Origin: Nitrospira sp. UBA5699
GTDB lineage: Bacteria > Nitrospirota > Nitrospiria > Nitrospirales > Nitrospiraceae
NCBI GenBank assembly: GCA_002420105.1
Contig: DIHJ01000087.1
Location: 1 to 17,347 of the forward strand
Direction: 5' to 3'
DNA: 17,347 nucleotides
Positions within the stretch are counted from its first letter, which is position 1. The number at the start of each line of letters is the position of its first letter. Below the pieces are notes generated by a model that worked only from the letters and a program-made list of their open reading frames with translations, searched no databases and had not been told where the DNA came from. Both the position numbers and the translations under genes were made by a program. Positions 1-6,098 of the stretch are shown piece by piece.

Positions 1-161
1 TGGTGCCGACGTTCACGTCGTTCGGCTTCTCCACGGAAGCCGCCGCCTTATTTGAAGAGATGTATGCGGCATTTGCCAAGGGCGCGATCGGATATGAATC
101 TCCCGGGCAACTGGTCCGGGGCGCGGTGACGCTTGTTGAGGGCTTGCGTCGCCTGGCGTAA
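1..161 (+). CDS. C-terminal fragment, probable NmrA-like NAD(P)-binding protein
   Basis: This is the 3' end of a gene that begins before the window. The reading frame has its first complete codon at base 3 and stops at TAA 159-161, giving about 52 residues. The pattern FGFSTEAAALFEEMYAAF followed by KG, and a final GLRRLA, resembles the C-terminal helices of NmrA/YbjT-type atypical short-chain dehydrogenases (G-x-S-x3-A-x-LF-x-EM). The nucleotide-binding part lies outside the window, so the assignment rests on this tail only. GC-rich third positions support coding. It ends 19 bp before the pirin start and may belong to the same operon. Confidence 0.45.
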   Translation, partial: VPTFTSFGFSTEAAALFEEMYAAFAKGAIGYESPGQLVRGAVTLVEGLRRLA

Positions 162-180
162 GAGAGGGAAGGAGGACGCG

Positions 181-1065
181 ATGGCTACAGACACGACAAC
201 CGCAAAACCCGTGCTCGGTGTCTATCAGCATGGCTCTGCCTATATGGTCGGGGATGGATTTCCGGTGCGGAATCTGTTTCCGAGCAACGACCTCGATCGG
301 GCGGTCGATCCGTTTCTCATGCTCGATTACGCGGGGCCGCAATACTTCCCGCCGACGGAGCATCCGCGCGGCGTGGGGGAACATCCGCATCGCGGGTTCG
401 AGACCGTCACGATCGTATACGAAGGCCGGGTGGCCCATCGCGATTCCGCCGGCAACGCCGGGGTGATCGGCCCGGGCGACGTGCAATGGATGACCGCCGC
501 CTCGGGGATCGTTCACGAGGAGTTTCACGAAAGGGAATTCGCGCGGAAGGGCGGCGTCCTGCACGCCATTCAACTGTGGGTGAATCTCCCGAAGGCCTCG
601 AAGATGACGGCGCCGGGCTATCAGACCATTCTGAACGGCGACATCCCGGCGATCGAGCTCGACGGCGGCGCCGGCCGGCTGCGCGTGATCGCGGGTTCGT
701 ATCAGGGGCGCAAGGGCCCGGCCCGCACGTTTACGCCCGTCGAGTTGTACGACCTGCACGTGAAGGCGGGCCGTCGCGTGACGCTCACGCTGCCGGATGG
801 ACAGAATACCTCGGTATTCGTCCTGCAAGGCCGCGCGGCCGTGAACGGATCGCGCCAGGCGGGAGAAGCGGAATTGATTCTCTGCAAGCGGAACGGCTCG
901 CAGGTCGTGATCGAAGCCGGCGAGGACAGCCTGCTGCTCGTCATGAGCGGGGATCCGATCGAAGAGCCGATCGCCCGCTACGGCCCCTTCGTGATGAATA
1001 CGAAGGCCGAGTTGATCGAGGCCGTGCAGGATTATCAGGCGGGGAAGATGGGGCATTTGTCATGA
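181..1065 (+). CDS. Pirin family protein (bicupin)
   Basis: The product is 294 aa, the normal size for bacterial pirins, which are two-domain cupins. Some family members have quercetin 2,3-dioxygenase activity and others act as redox or regulatory proteins. The N-terminal cupin carries the pirin signature HPHRGFET, and the metal ligands appear complete: His68, His70, His112 and Glu114 (in SGIVHEEF). I chose ATG 181 because GGAGGA at 171-176 precedes it at good spacing; the frame is open upstream to 133 but without a ribosome site. The stop overlaps the next start as ATGA. It heads a run of small redox and VOC genes. The family is certain; the substrate cannot be read from sequence. Confidence 0.93.
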   Translation: MATDTTTAKPVLGVYQHGSAYMVGDGFPVRNLFPSNDLDRAVDPFLMLDYAGPQYFPPTEHPRGVGEHPHRGFETVTIVYEGRVAHRDSAGNAGVIGPGDVQWMTAASGIVHEEFHEREFARKGGVLHAIQLWVNLPKASKMTAPGYQTILNGDIPAIELDGGAGRLRVIAGSYQGRKGPARTFTPVELYDLHVKAGRRVTLTLPDGQNTSVFVLQGRAAVNGSRQAGEAELILCKRNGSQVVIEAGEDSLLLVMSGDPIEEPIARYGPFVMNTKAELIEAVQDYQAGKMGHLS

Positions 1066-1715
1066 CGGCCGCCGGCCTCGGCATCGAGATTTACTCCGAC
1101 GTCGTCTGTCCCTGGTGCTACATCGGGAAGCGGCGGCTGGAACGGGCGCTGGATCAGGTCGACGGCGGCGCGGCGGCGCGCATCACCTGGCGGCCGTTCG
1201 AGCTGAATCCGACGATGCCGAAGGCCGGGATGGATCGGCGCGTCTATCTGGAAGCGAAGTTCGGAGGCCGGGCCGCGACGACGTCGATGCAGGATCGCGT
1301 CGCCGCGGTGGGCCGGTCGGAAGGCATCGAGTTCGCCTTCGACCGCATCGCCAGGACGCCCAATACGTTCGATGCGCATCGCGTGATCTGGCTGGCGCAA
1401 CGGCAGGGCGGAGAGGACGCAGCGGTCGAAGAACTGTTTCATGCCTATTTCGTCGAGGGCCTGGACCTCACGACGCCCGACGGCTTGCTCGTCGCCGCCG
1501 GACGGGCCGGACTCGATCGCGAGAAGATCTCGGCGTTCCTGCAAAGCGATGAAGGCGTTGCAGGGGTCCGCGAGGAGGAAGCGCGGGGGCACCGGCTGGG
1601 CATCAGAGGCGTCCCCTATTTCCTGTTCAACGGAACGACGGCCGTTTCGGGGGCACAACCGGTCGAGACGTTTGTGGCGACGATCGAGCAGCTGTCCCGT
1701 GTCACGCAAGGGTGA
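1062..1715 (+). CDS. FrnE-type DsbA-fold oxidoreductase
   Basis: The product is 217 aa, typical of the FrnE branch of the thioredoxin-fold DsbA family (cytoplasmic dithiol-disulfide oxidoreductases or isomerases). It has no signal peptide. The active-site motif is CPWC at residues 16-19, just after the first beta strand (IEIYSDVV). The cis-proline loop is GVPYF, with Val184-Pro185, near the C-terminus. The helical insertion domain lies between. The start ATG at 1062 overlaps the pirin stop (ATGA), so translation is probably coupled. The frame is open far upstream to 486, but that part is the shadow of pirin. A link with pirin in oxidative or electrophile stress is inference. Confidence 0.9.
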   Translation: MTAAGLGIEIYSDVVCPWCYIGKRRLERALDQVDGGAAARITWRPFELNPTMPKAGMDRRVYLEAKFGGRAATTSMQDRVAAVGRSEGIEFAFDRIARTPNTFDAHRVIWLAQRQGGEDAAVEELFHAYFVEGLDLTTPDGLLVAAGRAGLDREKISAFLQSDEGVAGVREEEARGHRLGIRGVPYFLFNGTTAVSGAQPVETFVATIEQLSRVTQG

Positions 1716-1727
1716 GGAGGACCGATC

Positions 1728-2144
1728 ATGGCTGTTCAGGTCTATGGATGCAATCACGTGGCGATCGAAGTCACGGACGCCAGGAAAGCCGTGAAATTCT
1801 ATTCGGACGTCTTCGGCCTCAAAATGCTGCGCGGAGGCGAAGGCGCCGCCTGGTGCAAGCTCGGGGAACATCAGTTCCTGGCGATCTTCGAGGTCGAGAC
1901 ACTCCAGCCGGACCGGGTGAAGCATTTCGGCCTGATGGTCCGCGACACGGCCCAGATCAACGAGGTTCGCAGGAAGTTGACGAAGAAGTACAAGCTGAAG
2001 CTGCATCCGGAGTTTCGTTGTGACTTTCGCGATCCCTGGGGCAACCGGATTCAGGTCGGGGATCTCTCCGACGAATCGCTGGTCTGGCTGCTCCCCTACA
2101 AGGAAGTGCAGAAGGCCGGCGTGCGATTCGCGACCGGGAAGTGA
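1728..2144 (+). CDS. VOC superfamily protein (glyoxalase/dioxygenase fold)
   Basis: The product is 138 aa, one VOC unit of two beta-alpha-beta-beta-beta modules. Module 1 starts with NHVAIEVTDARKAVKFY and module 2 with KHFGLMVRD. DPWGNRIQVGDL is the conserved last strand. Metal-ligand positions are His10 and His66, but the usual glutamate in the last strand is Gln109. Many VOC proteins of unknown function share that change, so it does not by itself mean loss of activity. AGGAGG just after the upstream stop serves the ATG at 1728, and the gap to the FrnE gene is 12 bp, which supports an operon. Possible roles include glyoxalase-like isomerisation, ring-cleavage-type dioxygenation or antibiotic binding; none can be chosen. 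Confidence 0.85.
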   Translation: MAVQVYGCNHVAIEVTDARKAVKFYSDVFGLKMLRGGEGAAWCKLGEHQFLAIFEVETLQPDRVKHFGLMVRDTAQINEVRRKLTKKYKLKLHPEFRCDFRDPWGNRIQVGDLSDESLVWLLPYKEVQKAGVRFATGK

Positions 2145-2175
2145 AAAAGGGAACAAGGAGAAGGAGCGGCGAACC

Positions 2176-2568
2176 ATGGCAGGTCGGAACCACACATCGG
2201 CGGAGTTGGACCGGTTGTCACGAGCCCTGCTCAGACTCCACAAGAGGTTGTTGGACGGCGAACGGGCGGCATATGAACGGATGCACGGCCCTATCGCATC
2301 GAACGGCGCGTTTCTGCAGCTCTTGCTCGGACACGAGCGGTTTGCCTGGCTGCGCCAGCTCTCCGGTCTGATGGCCGCGCTGGACGAGCTGGCCGAATCC
2401 AAGGATCCGAATGTCCGTGACGCCATCGTCGAGCACATGGCCTCGTTGCGACGCCTCCCGATGCCGTCGGAAACGGAAGGGGATTTCGGGCGAAAGTACC
2501 ACGAGGCGCTGCAACGCGATCCCGATGCCGTGCTGATGCACGAGGCAGTGAAGGAGTTGCTGACATGA
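2176..2568 (+). CDS. Conserved-looking 130-aa helical protein of unknown function
   Basis: I do not recognise this family with certainty. The start ATG 2176 is preceded by two tandem AAGGAG sites (2155-2160 and 2161-2166). The 130-residue product is predominantly helical with a heptad-like Leu/Arg pattern in its first half (LSRALLRLHKRLLDGERAAY), then LFLQLL-type hydrophobic helices and GHERFAWLRQL. There is no signal peptide, membrane segment or cysteine. GC-rich third positions and the exact ATGA overlap with the next VOC gene show it is real and co-translated. Its place between two VOC genes suggests a partner role in the same pathway, which is inference only. Confidence 0.75.
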   Translation: MAGRNHTSAELDRLSRALLRLHKRLLDGERAAYERMHGPIASNGAFLQLLLGHERFAWLRQLSGLMAALDELAESKDPNVRDAIVEHMASLRRLPMPSETEGDFGRKYHEALQRDPDAVLMHEAVKELLT

Positions 2569-3011
2569 ACGCGCACTATCTCGGTCACGTGGTGTTCTAC
2601 GTGAAGGACCTCCAGCGGTCCCTCGCCTTCTACCGGGATCTGCTCGGATTCAAGGAAGTCGGGCGGATCTTCAACGGCGCGGCGTCGGCGCTGACGTCCG
2701 GACGCACGCACCATGAGTTGCTGTTGATCCAGGTCGGCGATGCGCCGGCTCCGCCGGCCGGAAGGCGTCGGGGACTCTACCACATCGGGATCAAGGTCGG
2801 CGACGGCCTCGACGAATTGCGCGCAGCGAAGAAGGAGCTGGAACAGGCCGGTATCACGATCGACGGGATGAGCGATCACACGGTGAGCCAGAGTCTCTAC
2901 GTGCGCGATCCCGACGACAACGAAGTGGAATTGTACGTGGATGCGGATGAGGCGTTGTGGAAGGACAACCCTGCGGCAGTGGTGTCGCCGATCAAGCCGT
3001 TGTCCTTGTAG
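2565..3011 (+). CDS. VOC protein, catechol 2,3-dioxygenase/glyoxalase-like
   Basis: The product is 148 aa with both VOC modules intact. GHVVFYVKDLQRSLAFY opens module 1, YHIGIKVGD opens module 2, and DPDDNEVELYVD is the last strand. The three expected metal ligands are all present as His8, His73 and Glu122, so metal-dependent chemistry is plausible, unlike the neighbouring VOC protein, which has Gln at the last position. The layout resembles single-unit ring-cleavage extradiol dioxygenase-like proteins, but substrate cannot be inferred. The start overlaps the stop of the helical protein gene (ATGA). It is the last gene of this run; a 298-bp intergenic region follows. Confidence 0.87.
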   Translation: MNAHYLGHVVFYVKDLQRSLAFYRDLLGFKEVGRIFNGAASALTSGRTHHELLLIQVGDAPAPPAGRRRGLYHIGIKVGDGLDELRAAKKELEQAGITIDGMSDHTVSQSLYVRDPDDNEVELYVDADEALWKDNPAAVVSPIKPLSL

Positions 3012-3309
3012 AAAAATCAGGGATGAACATTGTGGATTCCTGCCTCGGCTCTCAGGCTCAGACTGTCGCGTTTATCCCCAAGCTCATTCATTCACGCATG
3101 CCAGGCATCGGAAATGTAACGGGTTTTGATTGGGCAGGAATCTGGCACAATGGCGCCTCAGAATGGACGGGACAAAAGTCTGTGATCAGGATGCGGGGCG
3201 AAGCAACGGGAGCGGAACGTCCCAGTTCGACGACATGGCGTTTTGGTTGAAGCGGTGGAAGCAAGACAAGCTCGTTCCCGAACGATCCGACATTGGAGAA
3301 GGGGCGATC
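3012..3309 (+). other. Intergenic region before cytochrome c gene
   Basis: This 298-bp stretch separates the VOC run from the cytochrome c gene. It is visibly less GC-rich than its surroundings at 3010-3170, as expected for non-coding DNA. An imperfect hairpin (CTGCCT with AGGC-t-CAG) lies around 3040-3063 but has no T-tract. A promoter for the cytochrome gene is expected here, but I found no convincing -35/-10 pair. A TGGCAC at 3143-3148 lacks a properly spaced -12 GC. The open frames crossing the region have no ribosome site and poor codon character. Confidence 0.5.
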
Positions 3310-3672
3310 ATGAGACATGATCTGTTGCGGACGGCTGTTCTGGTGCCGGTTCTCCTCTTGTTCCAAACAGGGATATCTGCCGCACCTGCGCATGCGGCAG
3401 CAGGAGATTCTCGAAAAGGAAAGACTATTTACGAGAAGAGCTGTGTGCTCTGTCACGGTCCCCAAGGTCGAGGCGACGGCCCTGTCGGCAAGACCGTCAG
3501 TCCCCCCGCAGCCGATTTCACCAGCGCGGCGAGCAGGAAAAAAACCGATGCGGAATTGCTCGCCGCGATCGAGAATGGCCGCCCGTCTACGGCGATGGCG
3601 GGCTGGAAGGGACAGCTGTCGGACGCCGAAATCCAGGACGTCCTGGCCTATGTGAAGAGCCTGAGACAGTGA
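3310..3672 (+). CDS. Exported mono-haem cytochrome c
   Basis: The product is 120 aa. An N-terminal signal peptide (hydrophobic VLVPVLLLF and cleavage-like AHAAAG near residues 28-32) is followed by a class I cytochrome c fold. Haem attaches covalently at C45-V-L-C48-H49 (CVLCHG), and Met96 in STAMAGW is the probable sixth ligand. The end LSDAEIQDVLAYVKSL is the typical last helix. It should be a periplasmic electron carrier. I chose ATG 3310 because GGAGAA at 3295-3300 precedes it and the signal peptide begins there; the frame is open to 3130 but without support. The CDGSH gene follows after 55 bp. Its redox partner cannot be named. Confidence 0.92.
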   Translation: MRHDLLRTAVLVPVLLLFQTGISAAPAHAAAGDSRKGKTIYEKSCVLCHGPQGRGDGPVGKTVSPPAADFTSAASRKKTDAELLAAIENGRPSTAMAGWKGQLSDAEIQDVLAYVKSLRQ

Positions 3673-3727
3673 TTCATGCGAAGACAGAGGCATCACTCAA
3701 CGAACACATTCACCAGGAGGAGAACTC

Positions 3728-3964
3728 ATGGAAAAACCAGTCATTGCAGCCAAACAACCGGCGGTGTTGTTGTTGGATCCGGGCACGTACTATTGGTGTC
3801 AGTGCGGACGCTCGAAGAACCAGCCGTTTTGCGACGGGTCCCACAAGGGCACCGGGTTCACGCCGGTCGAGTTTTCGCTGGCGGAGAAGAAACAAGTCGC
3901 GCTCTGCCAGTGCAAACAGACCAAGAACCCGCCGTTCTGCGACGGAACGCACAAGACGCTCTGA
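3728..3964 (+). CDS. Double CDGSH iron-sulfur protein
   Basis: The product is 78 aa with two CDGSH-type units in tandem. Unit 1 has ligands C24, C26, C35 and H39 (WCQC, then PFCDGSH). Unit 2 has C60, C62, C71 and H75 (LCQC, then PPFCDGTH). Each unit is the three-Cys/one-His ligand set that binds a [2Fe-2S] cluster in mitoNEET/Miner2-like proteins, so a two-cluster electron carrier or Fe-S donor is expected. It has no signal peptide, so it should be cytoplasmic, unlike the cytochrome upstream. AGGAGG just before the start gives a strong ribosome site for ATG 3728. The exact role is unknown. Confidence 0.93.
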   Translation: MEKPVIAAKQPAVLLLDPGTYYWCQCGRSKNQPFCDGSHKGTGFTPVEFSLAEKKQVALCQCKQTKNPPFCDGTHKTL

Positions 3965-4033
3965 AGCCGGTGTGCAATCGGAAAAGAGGAAACCGCCCTC
4001 ATTCTGCGCCGCCGGTTTCGTCGGGGCGGTCAT

Positions 4034-4213
4034 TTGACAGGAGGTGTTGACTTATGGGCATGTTCGGACACCGGCGATGGCTCGACGGAAAGCTTCGTCG
4101 AGCCTTGGCAGGACGCCAGCCCGTTGCTGCCTGTCGCCGAGGCGCGGAAGATCGAGCGGATGATCTATCCCATCGTTGTGCCGTTCAGCCTTGGAAACCT
4201 TGGCGCGCCGTAA
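4034..4213 (+). pseudogene. Coding-like fragment without a good start; unassigned
   Basis: In this frame, from a possible TTG at 4034 to TAA 4211-4213, third positions are strongly GC-rich and the product reads like protein (ESFVEPWQDASPLLPVAEAR, then IERMIYPIVVPFSLG). I do not recognise the family. A perfect AGGAGG at 4039-4044 stands 9 bp before ATG 4054, but that ATG is in a different frame whose product is Arg-rich and runs far into the next gene. A single-base frameshift just after ATG 4054 would join the ribosome site to this frame, so it may be a broken gene of about 50 codons. A perfect hairpin lies inside it, so it may also be non-coding. Confidence 0.3.
4079..4104 (+). repeat. Perfect 9-bp inverted repeat (hairpin)
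   Basis: GGCTCGACG at 4079-4087 pairs perfectly with CGTCGAGCC at 4096-4104 around an 8-base loop (GAAAGCTT, itself containing AAGCTT). The stem is strong. No T-run follows, so it is not a standard intrinsic terminator. It lies 115 bp after the CDGSH stop and about 25 bp downstream of the AGGAGG/ATG at 4054. It could protect the 3' end of the CDGSH transcript or be an operator. Confidence 0.6.
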
Positions 4214-4252
4214 GCCGTTCGGTAACAGCCGCATCAATCACCGGAGATCGGA

Positions 4253-4807
4253 ATGAGCACGTTGAACAGGCAATGGCTCTTGAGGATCGGATTGGCGGCG
4301 GTGGCGGCCGGTCTCGCCTTCCTGGCCTGGCGTTATTTCCAACCGAAACAGCTGGGTGACGGCTTCGCCGGCGGCAACGGCCGCATCGAGGCGGTGGAGA
4401 TCGACATCGCCGCCAAGACGGCGGGCCGCATCAAGGACATTCTCGTCGACGAGGGCGACTTCGTCACCGCCGGGCAGATCGTCGCCTACATGGACACGGA
4501 GGTGCTGGAGTCCCAACGCCGGGAGGCCGAGGCCCAGTTGCAGCAGGCTCAGAGCGCGGTGGTGCTGATCCCTCTGAATATGCTGTCCGGCGGAGCCACG
4601 CCGCGCGAGAGCATGCCCGAGTTCGTACAGGTCCTGATGCTGGCGGCGCCCACGACCCATTTCGTCAAGCTGGCCCAGGCCATTCTGTATCGCGGCGCCG
4701 GGATGGACGTGGTGTGGTCGCAATTCATCAGCCTCGCCGCGATCGGCGGCATCTTCTTCGGGATCGCGCTGGGGCGGCTCCGCAAGACGATCGGCCAGAT
4801 GGCGTGA
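4253..4807 (+). CDS. HlyD/ABC-2 permease chimera: deletion remnant of an efflux operon
   Basis: The 184-aa product joins two unrelated protein ends in one frame. Residues 1 to about 102 are the N-terminus of a periplasmic membrane fusion protein of the HlyD/YhiI type: a TM anchor at about 8-27, GNGRIEAVEIDIAAKTAGRI, VDEGDFVTAGQ, then the start of the coiled coil (REAEAQLQQAQSA). Residues about 104-184 are the last part of an ABC-2 permease of the YhhJ/YbhR type: PLNMLSGGATPRESMPE, APTTHFVKLAQAILYRGAG, and a last TM at about 155-175. The rest of the HlyD protein, the ATPase and most of the permease are missing. ATG 4253 has GGAG at 4243-4246. The frame is open and probably still translated, but it cannot form the efflux pump. 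Confidence 0.85.
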   Translation: MSTLNRQWLLRIGLAAVAAGLAFLAWRYFQPKQLGDGFAGGNGRIEAVEIDIAAKTAGRIKDILVDEGDFVTAGQIVAYMDTEVLESQRREAEAQLQQAQSAVVLIPLNMLSGGATPRESMPEFVQVLMLAAPTTHFVKLAQAILYRGAGMDVVWSQFISLAAIGGIFFGIALGRLRKTIGQMA

Positions 4808-5020
4808 GCGGGCTGCGGCCCGTCCTCTTTGCGGGGGGGGATCCCTTGCAAAATCACGCCGCGCTGATGTCATATCAGGGCGGCGGAGGGGGCCGTGAAG
4901 CCCGCATCGATCAGCGCGCCGGGACAGGGCCGCGTCGCCGCCGACCCGTTCCCTCGGGTGACGGATCAGCGGCGGGTCCCGTATCGAAGGGCGCGTTTCG
5001 CACGGGAAGGAGGATGCATC
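4808..5020 (+). promoter_or_regulatory. Intergenic region upstream of pqqA: weak hairpin, operator-like palindrome, weak promoter
   Basis: Immediately after the chimera stop, CGGGC-TGCG-GCCCG (4809-4822) followed by CTCTTT could be a weak terminator. Further on, CTGAT-N5-ATCAG (4864-4868 and 4874-4878) is a palindrome of operator type. TTGCAA at 4846-4851 and TCATAT at 4870-4875 are spaced 18 bp and could be a weak sigma-70 promoter overlapped by that palindrome. The region also holds a run of eight G at 4833-4840. AAGGAGG at 5008-5013 is the pqqA ribosome site. I see no gene here. All regulatory readings are tentative. Confidence 0.3.
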
Positions 5021-5161
5021 ATGACCTGGGAGCAGCCGTCGTTCGTGGAAGTGAAAATGGACGCGGAAATCAACTCGTATCAGGATGATTTTCGGGAGAC
5101 TCCCGACGTCCGAGAGCCCTCAACCGACGTACCGGTCGCGGCTGCACAGAACCAGCCATGA
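5021..5161 (+). CDS. pqqA: PQQ precursor peptide PqqA, with long C-terminal tail
   Basis: The 46-aa peptide carries the PqqA signature: MTWEQPSFVEV followed by the conserved Glu-x3-Tyr pair, here Glu16 and Tyr20 (AEINSYQDD). These two residues are cross-linked by PqqE and become the PQQ skeleton. A strong ribosome site, AAGGAGG at 5008-5013, precedes ATG 5021. PqqA is usually about 22-29 residues; here more than 20 extra residues follow, rich in Pro, Asp, Glu and Ala (RETPDVREPSTDVPVAAAQ). pqqB starts 13 bp downstream. The tail could be a handle for the PqqD chaperone or a protease; this is inference. Confidence 0.9.
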   Translation: MTWEQPSFVEVKMDAEINSYQDDFRETPDVREPSTDVPVAAAQNQP

Positions 5162-5174
5162 GGGGTTGAATGCG

Positions 5175-6098
5175 ATGATCGCCCGGGTCCTCGGATCGGC
5201 GGCCGGAGGAGGGTTCCCGCAATGGAACTGCGCCTGCGTGAACTGCCGGGGTCTGCGGGAAGGGCTGATCGCGGCGCATCCCCGCACACAGGAAGCGGTC
5301 TGTCTCAGCGCCGAGGGCAAGGACTGGTTTCTCATCAATGCGTCCCCGGACGTCCGTGCGCAGATCGAGAGCTTCGGTCCGCTGCATCCGGGGCCCTCAC
5401 GGACCGTGCCGATCCAGGCGGTCTTGCTGACCAACGGGGACCTCGACCACTGCCTGGGGCTCCTGTCGCTTCGCGAGAATCACCGACTGGTTGTCTATGC
5501 GACGGAGTCGGTCCGTCGCGGATTCACGGAAGGCAACGTCCTGTACCGGACGCTGCAGCGCTTCCCCGGACAGGTCGTCTGGCGGATCCTGAAGCTCGAC
5601 GTCGAGGAGACGCTGCTGCGCGCGGACGGGGTCCCGTCTGGACTGACGGTGACGGCCGTGGCCGTCCCGGGAAAACCTCCGCTCCATCTGGAAGGACTCT
5701 TCCCGTCCGATGACCCCGAACTGAATGTGGGGCTCAGGTTCCGCCGGTGCGCCGACGGGCGGACCCTCGCCTATCTGTCCGCGGTCGGGAGGCTCACGGC
5801 GGCCGTTCTCGACGCCGTGAGAGATGTCGACTGCGTCATGTTCGACGGGACGTTCTGGTCCAGCGATGAGCTGTCCGCGCCCGGCTTCCTGCGGAAATCG
5901 GCGGAGGATCTGGCCCATTGGCCCGTCGGAGGACCGGACGGTACCCTGGCGGCGCTCGCGACTATCACGGCTCCCCGTCGGGTGTTCATCCATATCAACA
6001 ACACCAATCCGATGTTGAGGGAGGATTCCCCCGAGCGTAGGATGGCCGAGGCGGCCGGCTGGGAGGTTGCGTGGGACGGGATGGAGATCAGGCTGTGA
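5175..6098 (+). CDS. pqqB: PqqB, metallo-beta-lactamase-fold PQQ biosynthesis hydroxylase
   Basis: The product is 307 aa, close to the usual ~304. It starts MIARVLGSAAGGGFPQWNC and has the PqqB cysteine motif C19-x-C21-x2-C24 (CACVNC), the degenerate metallo-hydrolase motif NGDLDHCLGLL (Asp89, Asp91, His92), and the HINNTNPML signature near the C-terminus. PqqB hydroxylates the tyrosine-derived part of the cross-linked Glu-Tyr product. ATG 5175 is the family start; the frame is open back to 5085 but that part overlaps pqqA. The stop overlaps the pqqC start as GTGA. Confidence 0.95.
   Translation: MIARVLGSAAGGGFPQWNCACVNCRGLREGLIAAHPRTQEAVCLSAEGKDWFLINASPDVRAQIESFGPLHPGPSRTVPIQAVLLTNGDLDHCLGLLSLRENHRLVVYATESVRRGFTEGNVLYRTLQRFPGQVVWRILKLDVEETLLRADGVPSGLTVTAVAVPGKPPLHLEGLFPSDDPELNVGLRFRRCADGRTLAYLSAVGRLTAAVLDAVRDVDCVMFDGTFWSSDELSAPGFLRKSAEDLAHWPVGGPDGTLAALATITAPRRVFIHINNTNPMLREDSPERRMAEAAGWEVAWDGMEIRL

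Noticed and set aside
486..1715. Long 409-codon frame suggesting a larger fusion with the FrnE protein
   Set aside because: The first 190 codons are pirin read out of frame; the FrnE family start is at 1062 with an ATGA overlap.
3143..3157. TGGCAC resembling a sigma-54 -24 element before the cytochrome c gene
   Set aside because: No GC is found at the required distance (GG-N10-GC); the match is off by at least one base.
4054..4359. 101-aa open frame with perfect AGGAGG before ATG 4054
   Set aside because: The product is Arg- and Trp-rich with out-of-frame character, and it runs more than 100 bp into the HlyD-like gene. The ribosome site is noted instead with the possible frameshifted fragment.
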